DNA from: PLA5 sp040901705
GTDB taxonomy: Bacteria; Planctomycetota; Planctomycetia; Pirellulales; PLA5
Reading direction: 5' to 3'
Length of the DNA stretch: 61,337 nucleotides
NCBI GenBank assembly: GCA_040901705.1
Contig: JBBDYI010000374.1
Coordinates: forward strand, 1 to 61,337
In this document: piece by piece, positions 20,201 through 32,200 of the stretch
Numbering within the stretch: position 1 is the first letter of the stretch
How the letters are laid out: every line of letters begins with the position of its first letter
Notes under the pieces: generated by a model
What the model was told of the DNA's origin: nothing
What the model saw: only the letters and a program-made list of their open reading frames with translations
Databases searched by the model: none
Program-made: the position numbers and the translations under genes

Positions 20201-23200
20201 GTCTGTCGGAGAACTGTCCGATGTGGTGAATGCTCGTTTTTCCGCGATGGCCGACGTGAATCTGCGCCTGGCCACAAGTTTCGTCACCGACGCGCGGTTT
20301 CCGTCGATATCGGCCGACTTTCATCTGGATTGGACGTTCCTTAATGCCAATCCAAGCGGCAATCCGGCGGCGCTGGGAAACCGTCCGCACGTTGTGTTCT
20401 CCAACATCACGCTGCCAATCGCCGAGTTTTTCGACCACTTCGCGGGCCCGATTCTCGGCCAAATCAAAGACTTGATCGAGCCGATCCAGCCCCTGATCAA
20501 GTTCTTGACTGACCCACTGCCCGTGATTTCCGATTTGCCGGGCATCGACGACGTTTCGATTCTCGACATCATCGCCGTGCTGCCGCCGATCAATGGCATC
20601 GACATCACGCAAGATCAAGTCGAGTTCTTCGAGGCGGCGGCCCGGCTGATCGGGCTGATCGACAAGATTCCCGAAAACTTCGCCGACTTGCAAATCGCAT
20701 TGGGCAGCTTTGAAATCGGCGGCCAAGGGGGAACTGGCGACCTGCGGCGGATTCTAGGCTCGGTCTCCGACGACGACCTCGATCACGTCCAGGAAATGGA
20801 CACCGCACCGCAGCTTCAACAGGATCACGACGTCGGCGACTTTTTCGACGAGGCCGCGGACATCGACGGCGGCGTCTCCTTTCCGATTCTCACGGACCCT
20901 AGCCAGGTGTTCGAATTGTTGCTCGGCGGCGATGCGACGCTGTTCAAGTATCAGTTGCCGGAGCTGCGCGCCGAACTGACGTTCAAACGCGAATGGCAGC
21001 CGTTTCCGCCGGTTCCTCTGTTCGGCACGTTCCGCGGCGTCCTCGGCGCTACCGCCAATCTCGGTTTCGGCTACGACACCTCTGGATTGCGGCGTTATCG
21101 CGAGTCGGGCGACTGGCGCGACGTATTCGGCGGTTTCTTCATCGACGATCACGCCACGTACGACAGCCGCGGCGAGCCGATCAAAGACGACCCCGAAGCC
21201 ACGATTTACGGCAGCGTCACCGTCGGCGTCCAACTCGGAACCGGCATCGCCGGCGGCATCGAGGGCGGTCTGTTCGGAACCGTAAACATCGACTTGATGG
21301 ACCCGATTCCCGACGGCGCGGTCCACTTCGACGAGCTGGTGGCCAGTCTCGACGAAGGCCTGCTTTGCACGTTCGCCGTCAGCGGCGAAGTCCGTGCGAA
21401 GATCCTTGCCTACCTGGAAGTGGCCGGCGAACGGACGAGCGAGAAAAAACTCGGCGAGTCGGGACCGATTCTGTCGTTCGATTTGAGTCCCGACCAGTGC
21501 TTCTCCTCGCGCTTCGAGTCGAACAACGTCATCGACACAGCGGCGGACATCGGCGTGGCGCCGGGCATTCACCTCGCCGATTTGAGTCTGATGCCGGCCG
21601 GAGACACCGATTGGTATCGCTTCGATCTATTGCGGCCCGACAGCGTGACGATCGTCGCCAAGGGCGATGTCAAGCTGGAGGCGACCAACGCCAACGGGAG
21701 CCTGCTCGGCCGCGGCACGGACGAGGGAGGCAAGACGCGGCTAACGCTGCAGAATCTTGCCGCCGGCACATATTACGTTCACGTTTACGGTAACGCCGTC
21801 GGGAATTACGATCTTTCGATCGACGCGGCTACGGGAACATCACATAGCGGATTACTGGGACCGCAAGGTACGCCGACCCGCGTGTTCTACGTCAATGACC
21901 CGACCGTCACCGATCCAACGGTCGCCAGCTTCTACTCGCTCGAACCGGGCGACGACGCGAACGATGGCCTATCGCCGCGGACGCCCAAAGCGACGGTCCA
22001 AAGCGTACTGGCGACGTATGATCTTGGCGAAAACGATTTGGTGCTGATCGACAGCGGTGCGTATGGTTCGGGCGCAATCACGCTTGGCGTGGCGGATTCC
22101 GGCGCGATGTTCGCCGGCGCGCCTGAGGGAAGCGTGTTCGGCTCCGGATCGCGGTGGCGGCTCGTCGGAGCCGACGACGTCGTGATCGACGCGCTGACGT
22201 TCGAAGGCGGCGGCGGGCCGGCGATAGAAATTGACTATGCTCGCACGATGCCGGCGGACGAATCCAACGACAACGTCCTGCGCCGGATCGTATTTCGCGA
22301 CGTGGGCACGGCGATTCGGATCGATCGCGGGTCGGGAAACCTCGTCGAACGGAACCGGATCGATGGCGCCGCGGCGCTGGGCATCGATGCCGTTTCGCCG
22401 ACGGCTCTGACCATCCGCGACAACGAATTCTTCGACACGCCAACGGCGATCCGGTTGGATCGCGCTCCGGGCGGGGTCGTCCAAGCCAATACGATCTTCG
22501 GCGCGACGGCGACGGCGATTCACACCATCGACGCGACGGGGACCATCATCCGCACGAACGTCATTGAGGACGCGGCGACCGGCATTCTGATCGTCGGCGG
22601 AGATGGAACGACCGTCGACGACAACGCGATCCTCGCGACAAATACGGGCGTCCTGGCGCAGAACGCAGCAGACCTTACCGTTAGTGGAAACGTGTTGACC
22701 GCCGTTCAAACGGGCGTGCGATTGGAGGATGTGCAATCTGGTGCGCTCATCAACAATGTCGTAACGGCCACAGGTCTCTACGGAATGTGGTTGCGAGGCG
22801 GAGGAGCGTGGACGATCCGCGGTAACGTCGTCGAAGGGGCGGCCGAGGGAGTACTGATTAGCACGACCAGCGGCCAATCGCTCGACTTGAACGCCCGGAA
22901 TAACTTGGTAACCGCCAGCAGCACCGGCTTTCGCGTGGCCGACGCGGGAGTCAGCGGCCGGCTCACCGCCAACGAATTCCACGACAGCGGCACGGGGCTG
23001 ATCGTCACGGCGAGCGGAGTCGAGGTCGACGACAACGAGTTCCGCGGCAATCAGACAGGGTTGCGGCTCAGCGGAAGCGCAGCGACCGTGCATGACAACG
23101 ACATGCATCACAACGCGATCGGCGTCCATGTCACTTCCGGTGTGGCCAACATTTACGGTAACTCGATTCACGACAACACGGTCGGCGTGCGAAGCGACGC

Positions 23201-26200
23201 AACGTTCGGCCCGGCAAGCTGGTCGATGGCCGATCCGAACGACGTGTTTCGAAACGCGACCGGCATCGAAGCGCTCGGCGGCGCGACGATCCAGTTCAAC
23301 CGCCTGCACCATAACGTAATCGGCGTCCGCGTGGCCGGCGCGGCGCACGTGCATCACAACGTCGCCTATCGAAACACAGACGCCGGCATCTTGGTCAGTG
23401 CCGTTACCGGCGCGACGGTTGAGAGCAACACGATTTACGCGCCCGCTGGCGATGCCGTCCGCTTGGATGGCCCAACCACCAACCTCGTCCTGCGCAATAA
23501 CGTCCTGTGGGCCGAGAGTGGATTCGCGCTGGCGTCGCCGACCGACAACCATGCGGGTCTGGTGAGCGATTTCAACAATCTGTACGTTTCCGGTTCCGGC
23601 AAACTCGTGCTGTGGAAGAAGGAGATCAATGACCTGTTGAACTGGCAGGTGGAAACGGATTTCGACATGCATTCGATCGGTTACACGACCATCGACCCCG
23701 GGCGCGACAATCCGCGGTTCGTCGATCTGGCCAACGACGACTATCACTTGCTCGACGCAGTGTCGACCAGTATCGACGCGGGCGACCGGCTGGCGGCGTT
23801 CAATGCCGAACCGGTGCCCAACGGGGGCCGGATTGACCTCGGCGCCTACGGCAACACGTCGGAGGCGGCGATGTCTCCGGCCAGCTCTCGACTTGAGATC
23901 GACTATCCCAATTACTACACCGACTGGACGACCGACGAGGGGCGATTCATTCGCTGGGCCGGGTACAACGTCGCCGGCAACGTTCACATCGAACTGTACG
24001 AGGAGGGAGTCGGCAAGATCGGCGACGTGGCCGTGGTGTCGGCGAGCGCCGGTCCCTACCTATGGTCGCCTGGCGACAACGGCCTCGCCGGCGACCCGAC
24101 GCGACGCTATCGATTGCGGATTTCCTCGGTGAACGACCCGGCGGTGTTCATCTTCTCGCGCGAGACGTTCAGCGTGCCGCCAGAGACCGCGGTGTTTTAC
24201 GTCAACGACGCTTTGACCCCGCAGGACGAGTACGCAACGGCCGCCGGCAACAATCGCAGCACGGGACGCACGCCAGCCGATCCCAAACCCAGCCTGCTGG
24301 CCGTGCTGAAGTCTTACGACCTGGACGCGGGCGACACGGTTTACGTCGATGCCGGGGAGTACCGCCACCTTGCCGATGCGGTCTTGAGCGGCGATCTTGC
24401 CATCGGCAATGACGAAGGTATGACCGTGACGGGACCAGGCGATTCTGCGCGCGTGGCGCGGCTCGTGCAGTTCAGCGACCGTCCCAGCCAGGCCGCGATT
24501 GATGTAAACAACGCCGACTTTGTCACGATCAGCCACCTCACGCTTGTCGGCGCTCCGACGGGGCTGTGGGTGCGGAATGGCGCCACCGATTTTCGAGCCG
24601 TTTTCGTCACGACAAATGGCCATGTTCTGGACGGACTACGCATCGACACCGGATCGTCGGCCGCGTCGTTGGCGTCCATCATCGCGATCGACAATGGGCG
24701 GTACGGGATCAATACCCAGGGACCATTGGGCGAGTTGGTCGACAGCACGATCTACGGCAATCGCAACACGGGCGTGTTGCTGAGCGCCTCAGGCAGCCCG
24801 CTCGTCGCGAATAACCTAATTCACAGCAATCGGGGTGATGGCATCACGATTCCGGGTGCGGAAGGCGCCCGGATCGAGGCGAACCGCATCTACGGCAATT
24901 TGGGGCAAGGTCTTCTGCTTTCGGCAAGCGGACTGCTGACGACAATCGGCCACGACGATTTGTCGCTCGGCCGCGGAAACATCGTGTACGACAACGGCCA
25001 GAACGGCATCTATGCCACCGGCGCCGTGCGTGTCGTCGGCAATACAGTGTATGGTCACTCGGCGAACAATCAAATCGGCATCTACGGCGCCAAAGAGATC
25101 ACTTCCAACGTCGTGTTTGGCAATGACATCGGCATCCACAGCACCGACACCGTTTCGACCAATCGCGTCTACCAGAACCGCACCACGGGCATCGTAACGG
25201 GAGCTTCCGGCCGAGTTTCCGGCAACGTCGTCTACTCCAACGGCGTCGGCATTCAAATCGGGTGTTGCGGCCTTTACAACGCCGCGGAACTGACGAACAA
25301 CCTGGTCTATGCCAACGCGACCATTGGAATCAGGGCGTATCCGGGCAATGGGATCAAGCTCATCAACAACACGGTTTACCAGCCGTTCGGCAATGCGCTC
25401 GTCTTCGAAGGCGACACGACCGCGTTCGCGATGCGCAACAACATATTCTCCGTGGCCGTCGGCTATGCGATCAACGCCGGGAGCTTCAACCTGCCGCAAT
25501 TGGCGAGCGACTACAACAACTTTTTCGTGACCGGGACGGGGCAGGTCGGTGTGTGGCAGGGAATCGCACGCGCTACGCTTGCCCAATGGCGTTCGGCGTC
25601 GTTTACCGACGGCAACAGCCTGGCGCAGAACCCGCTGTTCATCGACCCGGACGGCGGCGACAACCTAATCGGCTATTCGAGCGTTCTGGCGGACGGGCGC
25701 GACGATGATTTTCATCTGCAAGGCCTATATGGAAGCTTCCACGGCGGCTCGTCGGCGCCAGTCGTCGCCACGGCGCCTGGCCTGCCGGTGGCGATGCCGC
25801 CGATGGAATCTCTCGACGCCGCGCAATCGCCGCTGATCGACGTCGGCGCGGCGTCGGACTCGTTCGCTGCCGAGCCGCTTCCCAATGGCGGGTTCGTGAA
25901 CCTCGGCACCTACGGCAACACGCCCCAGGCGTCGAAGAGCCCACCGACGTACGTGCGTGTATTGTCGCCAGACGGCGGCGAAGCGTGGCCCGTCGAGCAA
26001 TCGTTCGCGATTCGCTGGCGGAGTAACGACCCTCTCGCAGGTTACGCGCTGGCCTTCGATGGCATGGACGACTACGTGGCGATTGCCGAACCAACCGACG
26101 GTAGCCTAGACTTGGGAACATCGGCCACTCTCGAAGCGTGGGTCAAGTTCGCCGCGCTTCCTAACAATTCGTTGGCGACGATTCTCAGTAAGGATCAAGG

Positions 26201-29200
26201 TGGTGGACAGCAAAACAAGTGGATATTCGGCTACGCGCGGAACTATGGCAATATCGCCAACGCCACGTTTTTCCACATCAACTCGCCGGCCGGCGGGGCG
26301 GTATTTCTCACTTCTAACCCCTGGACGCCCGACATAGGGCGGTGGTATCACCTCGCCGTCGTGCGCAGCGGCAATCAGTTCGACTTCTACCGCGATGGCG
26401 TGCTCGACGGAACGGCGACCACCGCGTTCGCGGTTCCGCAGGTCGCGTACCCAGTTGAAATCGGTCGCGCCGAAGGGTTCGCGTATTTCAACGGCACGCT
26501 CGATGACGTGCGCATCTGGAATACGAGCCGTCAGCCGGCCGAGATTCAGGCCGCGATGACCGAAGGCGTTACCGGTGGTGAAGCGGGACTCGTCGCCGCA
26601 TGGGATTTTCAGCAGGGCGTGGGAAATATCGCGATTGATCGCACGCCGCACGGCCACGACGGCACACTCGGCGGCGGCATCGCCACGCGACGACCGGCTT
26701 GGGTGACGCGGACGCAAGCCGTGACGGTCGATATCGACTTGCTTCAGGCAGGAGAACAAGCGTCGGTTCTGTCCATCGCCGACGATACTCCCAACGACGG
26801 CGAGTTTGTGTGGACCGTGCCGTTGACGCTTGAACCGGCGGCGGATTATGCGATTCGCGTGACGCGGACCGACAACGGAGCTACCGATGCCAGCAATGCC
26901 GCCTTTTCCATTTCGCCGCCGGTGAATCACTACTATGTCAACGACGCCACGGTTGACGCGGGGGATTGGACAACAGCGTCTGGCAACGACGCCAACGATG
27001 GTTTGACGCCGGGATCGCCGAAGGCGTCGGTACGCGCAATTCTCGAAACGTACGATCTCGGACCGACCGATACGGTGCTGGTCGACGCCGGCCTGTATCT
27101 GTTGACGACCAACCTGACGATTACCGCCGCCGATTCCGGCGTAACGATTGTCGGCTATCACGACGCGGCGTTCCCCGACCGACGCGCCGTTTTGAATCGC
27201 GGTGCGACGGCGGCGAGCAATCACGTGTTCGAGTTGGTCAACGCCGACGACGTGACGCTGGACCACTTGTCGCTGACGGGCGGGTATTACGCGGTGTACG
27301 CCGTGTCCGGGTCCGACAGCGACCGGCTGACGCTGTCGAACAACGACATTTCCGGCTACGCGGGCGTGAGGCTCGAACTTGCCAACGATGGCGCGGTGAT
27401 CGTCGGCAACTTCGTCCACGACCTGGCCAGTGGAGCGTATTACCTTTACGTGCATGGCTTCGACTCCACAGTCGTCGGCAACCGGATCGGACGCAACGGC
27501 GCCGCGGCCGACGGCACCGGCGTGAACCTGGGCGGCGAGCGGAACACGATCCAAGGAAACGAAATCTGGAACTTGAACTACGGTATCACCAACGGGGGCG
27601 GCGGCAGCGGCGCGGCCAATCGCAACGTGATCGTGGGGAACCTGATCCACGACAACCTGTACGTCGGCATCCAGGATGGCGGCAACACGCTGATCACTGG
27701 CAACACGGTGTACGGCCAACGCGGGCCGGGCGACGTGGGCATCTTCGGCTATGGAGTTGGCCTCATCGAGAACAACGAAGTGTACGACAACGCCACCGGT
27801 CTGCAACTCCAGGGTGGCACGGCGCGCAACAACCGAGTGTACGGCAACAACCAGATCGGCATCGTCACCGGCGCCAGCGCCGTCATCACCGGCAACACGG
27901 TGTACTCGAACCCGCTAGGCATCCAAGTCGGCTGCTGCGGACTCTACAACGCGGCCCAGGTGACCAATAACCTCGTCTACGCCAATACGACGGCTGGGAT
28001 TCTGATCGGGCGATCTTATGCGGCGAACGGCGTGCTGATCGGCAACAACACGGTCTATCAACTTCAAGGCGATGCCTTGGTGTTCGAAGGGGACACATCG
28101 CTGGTTAGCGTGAAGAACAACGTACTTGTGTCCGGCGGTTATGTTATCAACGGCGCGAGTTACAACTTGTTGGGACTGACGAGTGACTACAACGTCCTCA
28201 ATGCAACCGGCGCGGCGAAACTTGCCCGCTGGCAGAACCGCGATTTCACCAGCCGCGTCGACTGGTTCTATGAACTGGGGCTGGACGCCCACAGCCAGAC
28301 CGTCGATCCTCAATTCGTCGACATCGATGGCCCGGATAATCAACTTGGCTACGTATCGGGCGTGGACTACGGTCTGGACGATGATTTCAGCTTGCTGACG
28401 ACATCGCCCGGCGTCGACGCGGGAAATCCGGCGGACTCGTTCGTGCTGGAACCAAACCCGAACGGGGGTCGGATCAACATCGGACATCAGGGCAACACGC
28501 CGCAGGCCACGAACAGCCCGCTGCAAACGGTGCAAGTCCTGTCGCCCAACGGTTTGGAAAAATTCGAGACGAACCAGACCGTGGCGATCCAATGGCGTTC
28601 GGCCGGACTGCCGGTCGAGGCCACCGTGGCGATCGACGTTTCGATCGATGACGGAATGTCTTGGACGCCGCTTGCCGCCGGCTTGCCGGGCAATGGCACT
28701 TATGCCTTTACGCCCACGGTTGCGACGTTGGGCAATCTGGCTCTGGTTCGCGTGCGGGCCGACACGCCACTCGCGCCGCAAGACACGAGCGACACCGCGT
28801 TCCTGATCGCCAACAGCGGCGCGGACTATTACGTCAACGACGGCGCGACGACCGGTGACGCATTTACGACGGCTCTGGGCGACAACGCCAACAGCGGCAA
28901 GAGTCCGTCGTCGCCGATGGCCAGCCTGTCGGCGTTGCTCGCAGCCTATGACCTGGATTCGGGCGACGTGGTCCACGTCGATGCGGGTACGTACGACCTA
29001 GTCAAGAATGTCGTCATCACCAGTCAAGACAGCGGCGTGCGGATCGAAGGACCAACAACGGCTGCGGCGATTCTCAACCGCGGCGCGGTGGCCAGCAGCA
29101 ATCACGTGTTCGAGTTAGTCAACGCCGACGACGTGACGCTGGACCACTTGTCGCTGACGGGCGGCTACCACGCGGTGTACGCTGCTTCCGGTTCCGACAG

Positions 29201-32200
29201 CGACCGGTTGACCCTCTCGAACAACGACATCTACGGCTACGTGGGAGTGCATCTGGAATCCACCAACGACCAGGCGGTGATCGTGAATAACTTCGTCCAC
29301 GACCTGGCCAGCGGAGCGAATTACATCTTTGTGCGGGGCAACGACACCACGATCGTCGGAAATCGGATCGGCCGCACCGTTGCGACCGACGGCACGGGAT
29401 TGAGCCTGCACGGCGAGCGAAACAAGGCCCAAGCCAACGAAATATGGCACCTGAACTACGGGATCAACAACTCGGGCGGCGGCAGCGGCGAGGCCAACCG
29501 CAACGTGATCGTGGGGAACCTGATCCACGACAACCTGTACGCCGGCATCCAGAACGGCGGCAACGCGCATGTGACCGGCAACACGATATACGGCCAGCGA
29601 GAGTCGGTGGGCGACATGGGAATCCACAGCTTTGGAATCGGCCTCATCGAGAACAACGAGGTGTACGACAACGCGATCGGCATCGTGGTCTATGGCGGGC
29701 TGACCCGCAACAATCGCGTGTACCGCAACAGCCAGGTCGGCATCATGGCCACCCAATCGGCGATGGTGCAGGGAAACACGGTGTACTCGAACCCGCTAGG
29801 CCTCCAAGTCGGCTGCTGCGGCGTGTACAACTCCGCCCAGGTCACGAACAACCTCGTGTATGCCAATACGACGGCGGGTATTCTCGTGGGGCGAACGTAC
29901 GCGGCCAACGGCGCGCTCGTCGCTAACAACACGGTCTATCAGCCTCAAGGCGACGCCTTGGTCTTCGAGGCGGACACATTATTGGTTAGCGTGAAGAACA
30001 ACATCCTGGTCTCTGGCGGCGGGTATGTGATCAACGGCGGAGGCTACAACGTGCTCGGCCTCGCGAGCGATTACAACCTGCTATTCGCATCCGGGTCGGC
30101 CAAGTTGGCGCGTTGGCAAAATCGTGATTTCACCAGTCGCGCAGATTGGTTCTATGAACTGGGATTCGACACCCACAGCCAGACCGTCGATCCGCAATTC
30201 GTCGACATCGACGGTCTGGATAATCAACTTGGTTTTGTGAGTGGCGTTGACTATGGCTTGGATGACAATTTCAGCTTGCTGACGACTTCGCCTGGCGTCG
30301 ACGCGGGAAATCCGGCGGATGCCTTCGCGTTGGAATCCAGCCCCAACGGCGGCCAGATCAACTCGGGGCACCACGGCAACACGCCGCAGGCGACCAACAG
30401 CCCGCTGCAATTGGTGCAGATCCTTTCGCCCGACGGACTGGAGAAGGTCGAACGCGGACAATCGGTCGCCATTCAATGGTCGTTTCACGGGCTCCCTGCA
30501 AACGGCGATCAGGACGCCTTATTGGCGCACGCGCCGCTGGTCTATTATCGATTCGACGAATCTAGCGGCACTGTGGCCGTGGATTCTTCGGCCAATGCCC
30601 TGCACGCGACGTACACGAATGGTGTGACGCTGGGAACCACTGGCGGACTGAGCGATGCCACGAATCGTGCCGCCCGATTCGACGGCCAGAACGATTACGT
30701 GGCCGTGCCGGCAACGAATCTCTTCGATACCGCGCAACTTTCAGTCGAGGCTTGGGTCAACCCCGATCCCGCGACCGCGGATTTCACGCCCGTGCTGCTC
30801 AAGACCAGCTCGGATGCGTGGGATGACGGCTGGGGATTGTTTTGGAACGGCGCGGGAAGCCTGCGGTTCTTTGTCAATCACTGGTACGACTCGGCGTCGG
30901 CCGCCGTCGACGTCGCCGTGCCGACGAACGCCTGGTCGCACGTGGCCGCGACTTACGACGGGGCGATGGTCCGAATTTATCTCAACGGAACGCTGGCCGC
31001 CGCCAAAGCGTATACGTCGCCAATCCGCCACGGCAGCCGACCGTTGTCGATCGGGCAGCGGGAATGCTGCAGTCCCCGCTACTGGAAGGGCGGGCTGGAC
31101 GAAGTCGCCGTATACGGCGTTGCGCTGTCGGCCGTCGCGGTTCAAGCACACTATTTGCGACAGAGTTATGGCACGGCACGCATCGAACTGTTCGGCGCGA
31201 ACGATCCGACGCCCGTGCTGACCATTGCCACGACCACGCCAAACAGCAACAGGTACGATTGGACGGTTCCTGCGAATCTCGCAGAGGGAGAGTATCGGAT
31301 CCGAGTCACCGCCAATTCCGGACTACAGCCCGAGGACACGTCGGATGCGTCGTTCCTGATCGCCAACAGCGGCGCGGACTATTACGTCAACGACGGCGCG
31401 ACGACCGGTGACGCATTTACGACGGCTCTGGGCGACAACGCCAACAGCGGCAAGAGTCCGTCGTCGCCGATGGCCAGCCTGTCGGCGTTGCTCGCAGCCT
31501 ATGACCTGGATTCGGGCGACGTGGTCCACGTCGATGCGGGTACGTACGACCTAGTCAAGAATGTCGTCATCACCAGTCAAGACAGCGGCGTGCGGATCGA
31601 AGGACCAACAACGGCTGCGGCGATTCTCAACCGCGGCGCGGTGGCCAGCAGCAATCACGTGTTCGAGTTAGTCAACGCCGACGACGTGACGCTGGACCAC
31701 TTGTCGCTGACGGGCGGCTACCACGCGGTGTACGCTGCTTCCGGTTCCGACAGCGACCGGTTGACCCTCTCGAACAACGACATCTACGGCTACGTGGGAG
31801 TGCATCTGGAATCCACCAACGACCAGGCGGTGATCGTGAATAACTTCGTCCACGACCTGGCCAGCGGAGCGAATTACATCTTTGTGCGGGGCAACGACAC
31901 CACGATCGTCGGAAATCGGATCGGCCGCACCGTTGCGACCGACGGCACGGGATTGAGCCTGCACGGCGAGCGAAACAAGGCCCAAGCCAACGAAATATGG
32001 CACCTGAACTACGGGATCAACAACTCGGGCGGCGGCAGCGGCGAGGCCAACCGCAACGTGATCGTGGGGAACCTGATCCACGACAACCTGTACGCCGGCA
32101 TCCAGAACGGCGGCAACGCGCATGTGACCGGCAACACGATATACGGCCAGCGAGAGTCGGTGGGCGACATGGGAATCCACAGCTTTGGAATCGGCCTCAT

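Noticed and set aside
21969..23987. 672-codon minus-strand open frame inside the giant gene
   Set aside because: Mirror of repeated beta-helix DNA; low-complexity Val/Arg/Asp pattern typical of antisense frames.
26106..27806. 566-codon minus-strand open frame inside the giant gene
   Set aside because: Same reason; the identical 213-codon frames at 29115-29756 and 31668-32309 simply copy the exact DNA repeat.
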